From: Paenibacillus sp. XY044
GTDB lineage: Bacteria > Bacillota > Bacilli > Paenibacillales > Paenibacillaceae
DNA: 64,000 nucleotides
Direction of reading: 5' to 3'
Assembly (NCBI RefSeq): GCF_002257645.1
Contig: NZ_NQMO01000001.1
Coordinates: 496,001-560,000, forward strand
Part shown: positions 34,221 through 42,642 of the stretch, in pieces
Position numbering within the stretch: position 1 is the first letter of the stretch
How the letters are laid out: every line of letters begins with the position of its first letter
Notes under the pieces: generated by a model
Seen by the model: only the letters and a program-made list of their open reading frames with translations
What the model was told of the DNA's origin: nothing
Database searches by the model: none
Position numbers and translations under genes: made by a program

Positions 34221-34700
34221 ATGGAAAAAGATAGTAAGAATGATAAATTATATATTATGAAATACACTTTAAGCAGTGGGATTAGAGGTACAGTACCATT
34301 ATCGACTAATAGTATTAATGACTGGTTGGAATGCTACAATTTAAATAAAGTCTTTATTACTAAGATTGGTACTGAGTACTTTGGACTAGATCCTAAATAT
34401 GTAGCTGATTTCAAAGTACATAATGAGCAGCATGATAGTTTTAAGAATGATAGTAAACACTTTGATTCATTAAGTGAAGCATATAACATAGAGAAGATAA
34501 TTATAAAAGTAGATTGTAAGTGTAACACTATATACAACACTGAATTATCGTATTACACAAGTAAGTGGTATTGTAGTAAGTGCAAAGAATCTGTATATCA
34601 TGATAAAAACTATTCAGAAACTAAGAGTGACAAAAGAACTATTTTGTATTTTACAAACAAACATCAATCTGAACATGTGTGTAGTCTGAATGAACTGTAG
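34221..34700 (+). CDS. hypothetical protein with zinc-ribbon-like Cys
   Basis: 159 aa. Cys pairs at CKC and CSKC (about residues 98-100 and 117-120) with a final C could bind zinc. The N-terminal half is mixed. Lies in the repressor region before the YopQ-like gene. Unknown. Confidence 0.6.
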   Translation: MEKDSKNDKLYIMKYTLSSGIRGTVPLSTNSINDWLECYNLNKVFITKIGTEYFGLDPKYVADFKVHNEQHDSFKNDSKHFDSLSEAYNIEKIIIKVDCKCNTIYNTELSYYTSKWYCSKCKESVYHDKNYSETKSDKRTILYFTNKHQSEHVCSLNEL

Positions 34701-34778
34701 AAGTATATTTACATTGTATATTTCGATTGTATTTTGCTATACTTATATATATGTACATAATAAGGGGTGAGCTATGAC

Positions 34779-36077
34779 TTGAAAAAAGACCGCGAAGAAC
34801 TTGAGGTTAACTTAAGGAATGTTATTGATGACAATAAACATAAGACAAAAATGCTTGCGAAAATAAATGACTTTCTTGATGAATATGGAATATTACCAGG
34901 CTTTATCAATGACATTGCAAGAAGTACCACATCACTTTCTAATTTAGAAACACACTTACTTATAGTGGTAACAGACGCTGTGTATCGAGTTACAGGTGAT
35001 GGCAGGATTATCAGTCAGGATTACTTTTCTAAGTCTGAATTAGATAAATCTTTAGAGCTTACCAGACAGAAATCAAATAAAATGAATTTAGAATTACCAA
35101 TTGAAATATCTAATGTTTTAAATGTAGATCAACTAACATATTTCACTAAAATTGATATAAAACTCTTAGTTGATATGTTTCACTCTAAATTGATAATTTA
35201 CGATTATGAGACTCAAAGAAGTGCAAAATATCGTATGGGTAAAGATGGAGTAGTTCCAGTTCCTGATGTGAATAAGAAGAGTGTAGATGACATTGCTAAG
35301 CACATGTTAGAGGGCACTTATTTACCAGACATGTTGACTTTGAATGTCTATTCTGAAGAAGTTGAACCATTAAGTTATGACGAAAGAAATAAAATTCTCA
35401 CAATCAATAAAGGATCAAGCATTTCTATTCTAGATGGATTCCATCGCCTACAGGGTGGAGTTAAGGCCTTAACTATAAACCCTAATCTGTGCTTAGAATT
35501 ACTCTTATCGATAAGATCTTATGATACAGAGATAGCTAAGAAATACTTTGGGCAGATAAATACAATAAACGTTGTAAAGAAGGAGAGACTTAAAGAACTT
35601 AAGTCAGAAAACTGGTCTGTTGCTGTCGTAAGAGATCTTCAACAAAAGTCAGAATTAAAGGGTAATAAGATTGCTTCTGCTGCAAACATAAGTGAAATTG
35701 CTGGCCAACTAACGACATTTGATATTATGTCTTATGGAGTTGAACAGATTTTTTCTCCAGATAATTTCTTAGAATATAAAGAAGTAGCAAATTATCTTAC
35801 TGAGTTTTTTGGATATTTAACTGGTCACTTCTATGATGAATTCATTTCCAATCCAAGCGCATATCGTAAAACATATGTTAATCATCCTCTGATGTTCTTA
35901 GGATATATTCAGATTGCAAAGAATTTTAAAGATCAGAACAAGGATTTAAGTGAAGTATCTCACATTAAATCCTCAATAAATTTTGATGATAAAGAGTTGA
36001 TAAACATTTTGAATAGTAAGAGCGGAATAAACTCAAATAGAGTAAGAAATCAAATAATTAATTATTTTAAAAAGTGA
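34779..36077 (+). CDS. DGxHR-domain protein (DndB-like), YopQ-position
   Basis: 432 aa from TTG 34779, which has the right distance from AAGGGGTGA; the GTG at 34767 lies inside the SD. It holds YDYETQRSAKYRM (about 148-160) and ILDGFHRLQGGVKAL (about 223-237), the DGxHR/ParB-like signature of DndB-type proteins. The C-terminal half is helical. It lies immediately before the recombinase-fold repressor, just as yopQ precedes yopR in SPbeta. The SPbeta equivalence is positional, not proven. Confidence 0.65.
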   Translation: MKKDREELEVNLRNVIDDNKHKTKMLAKINDFLDEYGILPGFINDIARSTTSLSNLETHLLIVVTDAVYRVTGDGRIISQDYFSKSELDKSLELTRQKSNKMNLELPIEISNVLNVDQLTYFTKIDIKLLVDMFHSKLIIYDYETQRSAKYRMGKDGVVPVPDVNKKSVDDIAKHMLEGTYLPDMLTLNVYSEEVEPLSYDERNKILTINKGSSISILDGFHRLQGGVKALTINPNLCLELLLSIRSYDTEIAKKYFGQINTINVVKKERLKELKSENWSVAVVRDLQQKSELKGNKIASAANISEIAGQLTTFDIMSYGVEQIFSPDNFLEYKEVANYLTEFFGYLTGHFYDEFISNPSAYRKTYVNHPLMFLGYIQIAKNFKDQNKDLSEVSHIKSSINFDDKELINILNSKSGINSNRVRNQIINYFKK

Positions 36078-36099
36078 ATTGAAAGTGTGGGTGGGAATA

Positions 36100-37110
36100 G
36101 TGTCTAATGAAGTGTACAATGATTATTTATATAATGAAGAACAAAAGAAGAGATATCTTAAAGGATTGAATGAAAATACTTACACTACGTATCTAAGAGT
36201 ATTAAAAAGGGCAAGTAAATTAGAAAAACGATTAGGTAAGGATCTTTATAACTTCAACATACATGAGATAGAAGACTTATTAAGTTATCTTGCTCCAAAG
36301 ACACTCCAATCTGCACACGGTAGCGGCTCCATTATACAAAGTTATATAAGGTGGGCTATTAGTCAAGATTTGAGAGACGATAATTTAAATCCATTAGACG
36401 TTCTCGGAGGCTTAGATTTTTACGAACGGTTTGTTGATAAGACAAATAAACTTCTTATAACAGATGACGAATTGAAAGATATTGTAGGCGACTTAGATAA
36501 TTATCAAGACATTGTGATTCCCATGGCTCTGTTTGAAGGAATAATGGGAAGGGAATACAGTGAATTATTAAATTTGACCTTAGAAGATATAAATCAAAGG
36601 GAACACACAGTGCTGCTTAAGAACGAATTAAAAAACGGTGAAATTGAAACAAGGACAATAAAAATAAGGGAAGAACTTACAAGATATTTGGTCAAAGCAG
36701 CTGAGCAGCAGATATACAGCCAGGACAATGGAAATAGTCGTGCTAAGAGTCCCAATGTTGAGCTAGTCGAAAGCCCCTTTATTATACGATCAGTAAAGAG
36801 AAGAGCAACTGTAAACGAGAAAGCTGATAAACACTTAGTCCTCAGAAGATTAAAGAACATAGGCATATGGAAAGGGCTTAAGCATCTAAGCGCAATTAAT
36901 TTGCGAAATTCAGGTATGCTCTATATGGCTAGAAACCTGTTAAATGAAGTTGAGCCGTATAATTCGCTGGATCGTGATAAAATTATCACTATTTGCCAGC
37001 ATTATAATATTGGAAAACAATCAAACGATAGCGAATTTTATGCTTATACAAGGTACACACAGGACTTCTTAAATGAAGAAACCATAAGGAAGGTATATGA
37101 GATAGAATAA
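36100..37110 (+). CDS. tyrosine-recombinase-fold protein, YopR/MrpR-like candidate master repressor
   Basis: 336 aa if GTG 36100 is used (SD GGGTGGG); TTG 36079 has no good SD. The N-terminal SAM-like and C-terminal catalytic folds are recognisable (GIMGREYSELLNLTLEDI, a KNELKNGEIETRTIKI hairpin, a QHYNIGKQ and YAYTRYT end). Key catalytic positions are altered: box II reads INLRNSG instead of HxLRHT. SPbeta YopR (MrpR) is a repressor with exactly this degenerate recombinase fold and lies next to yopQ. A perfect terminator follows. Confidence 0.7.
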   Translation: MSNEVYNDYLYNEEQKKRYLKGLNENTYTTYLRVLKRASKLEKRLGKDLYNFNIHEIEDLLSYLAPKTLQSAHGSGSIIQSYIRWAISQDLRDDNLNPLDVLGGLDFYERFVDKTNKLLITDDELKDIVGDLDNYQDIVIPMALFEGIMGREYSELLNLTLEDINQREHTVLLKNELKNGEIETRTIKIREELTRYLVKAAEQQIYSQDNGNSRAKSPNVELVESPFIIRSVKRRATVNEKADKHLVLRRLKNIGIWKGLKHLSAINLRNSGMLYMARNLLNEVEPYNSLDRDKIITICQHYNIGKQSNDSEFYAYTRYTQDFLNEETIRKVYEIE

Positions 37111-37134
37111 GTTAAAAACTTATTCTATTTTTTT
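37102..37134 (+). terminator. intrinsic terminator after the YopR-like gene
   Basis: A 12-bp perfect stem (37102-37113 with 37117-37128) with a 3-nt loop and a T-rich tail. It insulates the repressor operon from the agr-like operon. Confidence 0.9.
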
Positions 37135-37146
37135 GTTTGAATGGTG

Positions 37147-37175
37147 TTGACAGTGGAACAATCCGATGGTATTAT
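37147..37175 (+). promoter_or_regulatory. promoter of the agr-like operon
   Basis: TTGACA, 17-bp spacer, TATTAT, about 47 bp before the GTG of the membrane protein. Near consensus, so the cassette is likely strongly transcribed. Confidence 0.75.
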
Positions 37176-37221
37176 CAGTATATAAATTATTAATATATTT
37201 ACTTTGAAAGGATGATCAAGG

Positions 37222-37872
37222 GTGAATGCATTGGTATACATATTATTTTCAATGTTAGATGGAATAGCGATTTTTACATTTTCATTTGGTTTTTTTCGAT
37301 TGAAGATGATGGATTATTGGAAAGAGATAATAATAACAAATTTAGTAATATCGATTGGTACATTCTTCTATTCGGAAAACAACTTATTGTCAAACTTATC
37401 ACCGTTTATTAACTTAATAATTTTTATAGCTGCTCTAATTTTTTTCTTTAGAATTTCATTTTTCTCAGCGTTTAGAGTAGCCGGTTGCGGATTCCTGGCC
37501 CAAACAGTTATTTTAGGATTAGTTCTATCCATTACTTGCTTGGTATTAAATATAAGCCTTAATGAAATTAAAGAGCATGATTACATAAAATATCCACTTC
37601 AAGTGATTGGTGATATTGGAACTGTATTGTTAAGCCTAGTGTTACGTAAAAAGAAAATCTGGATGACTAACTTACCTTATTCGTATTCATTTAAGTTTAA
37701 GCCAAGCCGTATAAATGTCTTGATTTTTATAGCAACTATAATAGCAGCATTGGTAATCAGTCGGGCTTCATCAATAAACAATATTTATCTTGGACTAATT
37801 TTTTGGATCATCTGCTTTGTTAATCTTTTATTCATGGAAATAAAGAAAGAAATGAGGGGAGAAATTGATTGA
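37222..37872 (+). CDS. polytopic membrane protein, AgrC-sensor-like or LytTR inhibitor-like
   Basis: 216 aa with five to six predicted transmembrane helices (for example residues 4-26, 35-55, 60-80, 87-112, 165-182, 188-207). It ends at KKEMRGEID, where an AgrC-type histidine kinase would continue into its DHp/ATPase domains; these are absent. It overlaps agrB by 8 bp. It resembles the sensor half of AgrC receptors in topology, and also the membrane partner of LytTR Regulatory Systems. Which one applies cannot be settled by eye. Confidence 0.6.
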   Translation: MNALVYILFSMLDGIAIFTFSFGFFRLKMMDYWKEIIITNLVISIGTFFYSENNLLSNLSPFINLIIFIAALIFFFRISFFSAFRVAGCGFLAQTVILGLVLSITCLVLNISLNEIKEHDYIKYPLQVIGDIGTVLLSLVLRKKKIWMTNLPYSYSFKFKPSRINVLIFIATIIAALVISRASSINNIYLGLIFWIICFVNLLFMEIKKEMRGEID

Positions 37873-38407
37873 CCTTTTTAGTGATAAACTAAGTAGTTAT
37901 TTAAAAAATAAATACCCAGAAGAACTACCAGCCCTATCCATCGTCCGGTATTCCATTAAGTTTTTAATCTCTAATGTTTTACCAATCATAATCATCATCT
38001 TAAGTTCAATTCTATTTCAAATGACTAAAGAAGTGGTTATAGGTTTGCTTGGGTTTTGTATACTCCGAATGTTTTCTGGTGGGTATCATGTTAAATCAGC
38101 TGAGTTATGTATTTTGACATCAGTAACAGTAATTTATCTCATTGCGATAGTGGGACAACAAATAAATAGTTACATGATTGTTTTGGACCTGATTAGTATT
38201 ATATTGGTTGGAATATATGCACCATCAAATATTAAAAAACAAACAAGAATTAAGGAAGAAAATTACCGTTATCTTAAACTGATGTCATTGATTATCGTAA
38301 CGAGTAACATTTTTATACAAAGCAATATTCTCTCTGTAGCTTTTTTAATTCAATCAATAACGCTAATTAGAAATTTAAACTCTATGAAGGAGGTGAAAAG
38401 TGAATGA
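37865..38407 (+). CDS. agrB: AgrB-like accessory gene regulator protease
   Basis: 180 aa with multiple transmembrane helices. The catalytic signature LRMFSGGYHVKSAELC holds His75 and Cys82, seven residues apart as in Staphylococcus AgrB (H77/C84). It trims the C-terminus of AgrD and forms the peptide ring at the membrane. TTG start with SD GGGGAG. The 3' end overlaps agrD by 4 bp (ATGA). Confidence 0.93.
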   Translation: MIDLFSDKLSSYLKNKYPEELPALSIVRYSIKFLISNVLPIIIIILSSILFQMTKEVVIGLLGFCILRMFSGGYHVKSAELCILTSVTVIYLIAIVGQQINSYMIVLDLISIILVGIYAPSNIKKQTRIKEENYRYLKLMSLIIVTSNIFIQSNILSVAFLIQSITLIRNLNSMKEVKSE

Positions 38408-38529
38408 CGAAGCTAAATAAGGTAGCACTAGTTCTTGGAACAATTTTTACAGCTATTGCAACAACAGTAGCAAGTACAGCGAGCTGGACAATTCTTGGCA
38501 CTGAAGAAGTACCTAACGAATTGAAATAA
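38404..38529 (+). CDS. agrD: AgrD-like signal peptide precursor with serine ring residue
   Basis: 41 aa, too short for ordinary gene finders. Strong SD AAGGAGGTG. It has a hydrophobic N-terminal helix (KVALVLGTIFTAIATTV) and the conserved acidic C-terminus EEVPNELK like the EVPKEL end of Staphylococcus AgrD. Aligning that tail places cleavage after Leu31 and gives a 5-residue ring SWTIL with Ser27 in the Cys position. A lactone rather than a thiolactone would form. No Cys occurs in the peptide. The exocyclic tail length is not predictable. Confidence 0.88.
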   Translation: MTKLNKVALVLGTIFTAIATTVASTASWTILGTEEVPNELK

Positions 38530-38547
38530 ACAAAACATTATAATAAT

Positions 38548-38581
38548 GCTTGCGTCTATATATGTAAAATTAGACGCAAGC
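38548..38581 (+). promoter_or_regulatory. 11-bp perfect hairpin between agrD and lytTR
   Basis: GCTTGCGTCTA, 12-nt loop, TAGACGCAAGC, with no T run after it. It is not a typical terminator; it could be an RNA processing or stabilising stem, or a DNA operator setting different levels of agrBD and lytTR. Confidence 0.7.
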
Positions 38582-38614
38582 AAGGTATTATATATATAAG
38601 GGGGGGGATTAATA

Positions 38615-38995
38615 GTGTATAAAATTATTGTAGTGGGGAGAGAAGGAAAAAAAGTAAACGAAGATGCTGAATGGCTAGATATAGATGATGTTGTAGGAAT
38701 ACACTCAGAGATGGTGAAGTATGGAAAATCAATTGTTATATTTAAGACTATGGATAGCGAATACATAGGCGCACACGGTATTGAAATGACAATGAAATTA
38801 TTTGAGGATCTTAAGGAATATAATTTTATTAGAGCAGACAGAGGTGTAATGGTTAATTTAAATAAGATTGAGTCAATTGATGAAAAGAACAAATTATTAT
38901 TTTACAATAATAAAAAAGATTCTTTTACAGTGTCTAAAACAAGATGGAACGAAGTTAAGGATCGTTTCATAAAAATTAATTGTATTGCGGATTAA
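38615..38995 (+). CDS. stand-alone LytTR DNA-binding regulator
   Basis: 126 aa, GTG start with a GGGGGGG SD. The C-terminal 75 residues match LytTR: EYNFIRADRGVMVNLNKIESID, then LLFYNNKKDSFTVSKTRWNEVKDRF. AgrA has this domain behind a receiver; here the receiver is missing and only about 45 extra residues precede it. It would not be controlled by phosphorylation. Direct inhibition by the membrane protein of the operon is a plausible alternative. Confidence 0.9.
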   Translation: MYKIIVVGREGKKVNEDAEWLDIDDVVGIHSEMVKYGKSIVIFKTMDSEYIGAHGIEMTMKLFEDLKEYNFIRADRGVMVNLNKIESIDEKNKLLFYNNKKDSFTVSKTRWNEVKDRFIKINCIAD

Positions 38996-39318
38996 TCATA
39001 AAAATCCGTACTTATTATAAATAAACATAATAATATAAAAATTAATCTAATCGGAAAAATTTAGATTGATTTTGCCTTTTGGCAATAGTATAATTAGGTA
39101 CAAACATAAGTTCGCATAAATTATAAATTCGACAGAAGACGACAAAAATTTGATAAGATTACCAACTAACAAGCGATGTCAAGAAAAATTCATAGGGTAC
39201 TTAATTTTATTGCCTATTTCTAGTAATATTCTATAATAAAGTTAGGACCCTATCCCCTAGACAATTTATTGAGGTGAGGCTTATCGCCAGGAACACCGCT
39301 GCCAAAGGAGAATGCAGG
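38996..39318. other. intergenic region after the agr-like cassette
   Basis: 320 bp without a gene. It contains the promoter at 39066-39094 with a palindrome in its spacer and a weak inverted repeat (CGGATT/AATCCG) just after the lytTR gene. Confidence 0.5.
39066..39094 (+). promoter_or_regulatory. promoter with palindromic spacer
   Basis: TTGATT, 17-bp spacer, TATAAT. The spacer holds TTGCC-TTTT-GGCAA, a 5-bp inverted repeat exactly between the boxes. It would drive the 126-aa gene at 39319 and may be the target of one of the neighbouring regulators. Confidence 0.6.
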
Positions 39319-39699
39319 ATGCTAGAGAGAGTAAAAAGGGCGTTGTGTATTGATGATGAAGCAATTAATCTGATGAAAACAATCGCTTTTCTCTGCGTGA
39401 CAGCTCAGGAACAAGAGCAATTGATTGAAGAGTGCCAGGGCAAAGATTGTCAATACATTAATCGGTATCTAATAAAGCTTAGGAAAGAAAAAATCCTTAA
39501 GCTTGGCTATGATGATCAGCTTGATTTTTCAGAAGACTTTCAACGAAGCAAGATCTCCGCAATGGAGCGGTTATGTCAAGAGCCTTTGAACGAGTTTAAG
39601 TTGGCGAACCTTAAAAGCAATGATCCCGTGCATATATTTAATATACATAGACAGCGAGGACGATTCGTAAGATTCAACGAATTAGCTTTATACGCCTAA
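39319..39699 (+). CDS. hypothetical helical protein, possible HTH
   Basis: 126 aa from ATG 39319 (SD AAAGGAG). An ALCIDDEAINLMKTIAFLCVTAQEQEQLIEE start and YINRYLIKLRKEKILKLGYDD suggest a winged-helix-like fold. First gene of the next unit, possibly transcribed under control of the agr region. Unknown. Confidence 0.6.
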   Translation: MLERVKRALCIDDEAINLMKTIAFLCVTAQEQEQLIEECQGKDCQYINRYLIKLRKEKILKLGYDDQLDFSEDFQRSKISAMERLCQEPLNEFKLANLKSNDPVHIFNIHRQRGRFVRFNELALYA

Positions 39700-39704
39700 T
39701 ACAT

Positions 39705-39730
39705 GCCGAGCGAAAGTTCGGCTCCCTTTT
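39705..39730 (+). terminator. hairpin terminator
   Basis: GCCGAGC/GTTCGGC stem with GAAA loop then CCCTTTT. Confidence 0.6.
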
Positions 39731-39759
39731 AACCTTAAAAGTAAAAATAAAAATAATAA

Positions 39760-39788
39760 TTGACAATGTAATATCTGGTTGGTATAGT
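39760..39788 (+). promoter_or_regulatory. promoter of the tRNA/SSB region
   Basis: TTGACA, 17-bp spacer, TATAGT. It shares TTGACAATGTAA with the 33754 promoter. Confidence 0.75.
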
Positions 39789-39870
39789 AAAGAAGTGGTT
39801 GATAAAAGAATAATTTCATCAAGAATATAAGCGAGTAAATGAGAGCATTAGCAAGTATTCTTGAGAATTA

Positions 39871-39949
39871 GCGAGGTAATCTATCTGGTTGATAGAGGCG
39901 TTCTTATACAGCGTTATAGGGTTGGGTTCGATTCCCCCACCTCGTACCA
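39871..39949 (+). tRNA. tRNA-like gene, anticodon UAU (Ile)
   Basis: Acceptor GCGAGGT pairs with ACCTCGT, encoded CCA end, D-stem TCTA/TAGA, anticodon stem GCGTT/AGCGT with loop CTTATAC, giving UAU for AUA codons. The T-loop TTCGATT is present but the T-stem (TTGGG with CCCCC) has two mismatches. Position matches a phage tRNA cluster. UAU tRNA-Ile is unusual in bacteria, so it needs checking. Confidence 0.6.
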
Positions 39950-39950
39950 T

Positions 39951-40024
<74 letters not shown>

Positions 40025-40188
40025 TATTAAAATAACGTGCTCAGCACGATAACATATAGTTTCAGAAGCTTGATTCTGTAAAGGTGGTGATGTGAATCCA
40101 GAACCAGATGAGAAGTCCTCCCTTGTATAAAGTTCAGTCTCAGAATTAATATAAAACTAAAATACATATATAAGGGAGATATTAATTA
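40025..40188. other. non-coding leader between tRNAs and the SSB-like gene
   Basis: No gene seen. Contains the short palindrome CGTGCTCAGCACG at about 40035-40047 and ends in a GGGAG SD. Confidence 0.4.
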
Positions 40189-41328
40189 ATGGCAGATTAC
40201 AAAATCAAAACTAACAAAACACATGGTGGTAAAGAGTTTAAAAGCAATTTTCGATTCATCGGTAAAGTAAGCCAGGTTAGCAAGAAAGATCCTGAAACAG
40301 ATAGTTGGGAAAAACAACCGATCTACAAACAAAGCACAACTAGAACAGGTAAGCCGCGCCGTGTACTTCAATTTGAAGTTGAGACAGCTCTGAGCAACCG
40401 GCTACGGGTTGAGCTGGCGGGAATGGAGCAGCAATTCGCTTATCCATATAGCAGCAAACATAAGAAATCTCAGAAGGTTGCCTGGAACGATCGTAACGAC
40501 AAAACAAAGTTTCCAGACGATACATATCATGCAATCGAAGTCGATTGGGACAAGGCAGAGCGGCTTGGTAAAGTAATCAAGGAAGATGATTGGGTAGAAG
40601 TTCGTGGTCAGTATCAGTTTGATACGTTTACTCCTGATGACAGCAACGAAGAAAAGGTGTTTGTTAAACGCATTATTAGCTCAGTAAGACCAATTCTAAA
40701 TGGCGTAATTGTTAATGAGGATGGAACCACTCAAACTGTAAAACATGCTGGAGAAGAATTTGACTACATTACAGACTTCAACGATCCAAACTTCCGTGAG
40801 GTAAACTACTTTACAATGCAGATCGGTATCCGTAGTACATATCAGGAAGAAAGCGGAGATACAAAAGTGAACGGCACTTTCCTGGATTACGGTAAGGAAC
40901 GCTCTGAGCCAAAAGACGTTGAGTTAATTGTCTATCAAAAAGAAGTTCCAGAAGGCAAGAAGTCCATGGCTGATGCGTTTGCTTCACTTAATACATATGA
41001 TTTTATTGAAGTAACGGGACAAGACAATAATAGAGCAACATTCAGCTATGTAGATGTAGTCGAGGAATTGGCATCCGATGACCCATTTGCCGATGTGGAT
41101 GAAACAGAAAAGGTAACACGTAAAGAGCGTGTAACAAACGGCGATAAGAAGGGGCTTGAAGTAATTAGTTATGTACAGGGAAGCTTGATGCGCGAGCTGC
41201 TTACAGAAGAAGAGTTTAGAAAAACAGCAGCAGTAACAACGGAAAATCCTTTTGCTTCAAATGATGATCCATTCAGTAATACAGATAACGATCCATTTGC
41301 TGTAGATGAATCTGACCCATTTGCTTGA
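40189..41328 (+). CDS. large SSB-like single-stranded DNA-binding protein
   Basis: 379 aa. Beta-rich body with OB-like features and a repetitive acidic C-terminus (DDPFSNTDNDPFAVDESDPFA pattern), as in SSB tails that recruit partner proteins. Directly followed by a Sak4-like ATPase, the typical phage partner for strand annealing and recombination. No standard SSB homology is obvious; the assignment rests on tail and context. Confidence 0.7.
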   Translation: MADYKIKTNKTHGGKEFKSNFRFIGKVSQVSKKDPETDSWEKQPIYKQSTTRTGKPRRVLQFEVETALSNRLRVELAGMEQQFAYPYSSKHKKSQKVAWNDRNDKTKFPDDTYHAIEVDWDKAERLGKVIKEDDWVEVRGQYQFDTFTPDDSNEEKVFVKRIISSVRPILNGVIVNEDGTTQTVKHAGEEFDYITDFNDPNFREVNYFTMQIGIRSTYQEESGDTKVNGTFLDYGKERSEPKDVELIVYQKEVPEGKKSMADAFASLNTYDFIEVTGQDNNRATFSYVDVVEELASDDPFADVDETEKVTRKERVTNGDKKGLEVISYVQGSLMRELLTEEEFRKTAAVTTENPFASNDDPFSNTDNDPFAVDESDPFA

Positions 41329-41412
41329 TAAGGTTTAGGTACTATAACGGTCTGTGCTTAAACAGAGTACAGACCTTAATATAAATATAATTTAAGGGAG
41401 AGATTTATTTAA

Positions 41413-42549
41413 ATGAGTTGGAGAAAAACAACAGTAATCAAGAACGTTCCAAAGGTTGACTTGCAGGCTTACAATGTACTGATTGCCGGAGGATTCAAGG
41501 CAGGGAAAACAAGATTGTGGAAAGAAGTGATGGAGAAGTTTTATCCCAATGATCCAGATGCAGGCATCCTTCTGGCTTTTGAAGATGGGTTTTCTAGCTG
41601 GGAGCTTGAATCCGTAATTGATATGTACAATAAAGATTGGAAGTTCTTTAAAGATGTAGTAGTTAAAAACCTAGTGGAAGAAGCTGCAAATGGCAGAGTT
41701 TCAAAAGTGATCGGTATTGATACGGTTGATCGAATGTGGTCGATGGCAGAGGAATATATTATCGAAACCTATTCAAAAAAATATGGCAAGAAGTTCGCAT
41801 CGCTTCAAGACATTACAGAAAGTGTTAAAGAACTGAATGGACACACACTTACAAAACAAGAAGTGTGGAATCAAATTGATACTCTTAAAAGAAGCGGCTA
41901 CGGTTTCTTTTGGCTCTGTTGGGTGAAGGAACGCGAGACCGTAACAATCGATGATGTAAAATTTCAATCAATTGAACTTTCCATTAGTAAGTCTGGACGA
42001 GACATTTTCGAATCACAAGCACATCTAATTTGTACGCTCTTTAATGAGGTAACGGTAACAGATAAAGAAGGCAATGAACTCGAAGAAAACAAAAAATCAA
42101 AGAGCGGTAAAGAAATTGCTTCTAAATTCCATAAGAGTGAAGTGATGATGTACTTCCGTCCCTCTAACTATATTTCCATTGGTGGTGGTCGATTCACAGA
42201 TCTCCCCGACAAAGTTGAATATAGTGCGGAAAATTTTATCAAGGTATTCGAAAATGCAGTTAAAGGCCAATTGAAGAATACAGATAAAACAGTTGAGGAA
42301 CTTAAAGTATCTCAAACTCAAGAACGAGAAGAAAAAGCAAAAGAATTTGCAGAACAAGTGGAAGAGCAGCAAACTGTTGAAGATTTGATTGCACAAATTG
42401 ATACAGAAACTAAACGCTTTGCTTCTAACGATCTGAAGGAACGAGTAGTACCAAAGTTCACAGAAATTTTCGGTTCTCCAAACTATCGCAAATCTGAAGA
42501 TACCGAAAAACTCAAAGAAGCTTTGGAATTTATTAAATCAACAGCTTAA
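41413..42549 (+). CDS. RecA-like (Sak4-type) recombination ATPase
   Basis: 378 aa. P-loop GGFKAGKTR at about 26-34, Walker B KVIGIDTVDRM near 96-106, and a conserved FFWLCWVKER strand. The N-terminal 270 residues form the AAA/RecA core common to Sak4 and phage NTP-binding proteins; the C-terminus is a charged helical tail. Likely promotes annealing with the SSB-like protein. Confidence 0.85.
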   Translation: MSWRKTTVIKNVPKVDLQAYNVLIAGGFKAGKTRLWKEVMEKFYPNDPDAGILLAFEDGFSSWELESVIDMYNKDWKFFKDVVVKNLVEEAANGRVSKVIGIDTVDRMWSMAEEYIIETYSKKYGKKFASLQDITESVKELNGHTLTKQEVWNQIDTLKRSGYGFFWLCWVKERETVTIDDVKFQSIELSISKSGRDIFESQAHLICTLFNEVTVTDKEGNELEENKKSKSGKEIASKFHKSEVMMYFRPSNYISIGGGRFTDLPDKVEYSAENFIKVFENAVKGQLKNTDKTVEELKVSQTQEREEKAKEFAEQVEEQQTVEDLIAQIDTETKRFASNDLKERVVPKFTEIFGSPNYRKSEDTEKLKEALEFIKSTA

Positions 42550-42584
42550 TACATAGTTCTGATGAAAGACACTTTTTTTAAATA

Positions 42585-42612
42585 GCCTCACTTGCAAGAG
42601 TGGGGCTTTAAC
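42585..42612 (+). terminator. hairpin terminator
   Basis: GCCTCAC/GTGGGGC stem with 8-nt loop and a short T run; one G-U pair. Confidence 0.55.
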
Positions 42613-42642
42613 ATAAATATCTAACCAACCAGGAGCGTGATT

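Noticed and set aside
36100..37110. Second active integrase
   Set aside because: Box II lacks the His residues (INLRNS), so repressor-type function is more likely than recombination.
40025..40140. Third tRNA after the Arg tRNA
   Set aside because: No cloverleaf can be drawn; only a short palindrome and a few stem-like segments.
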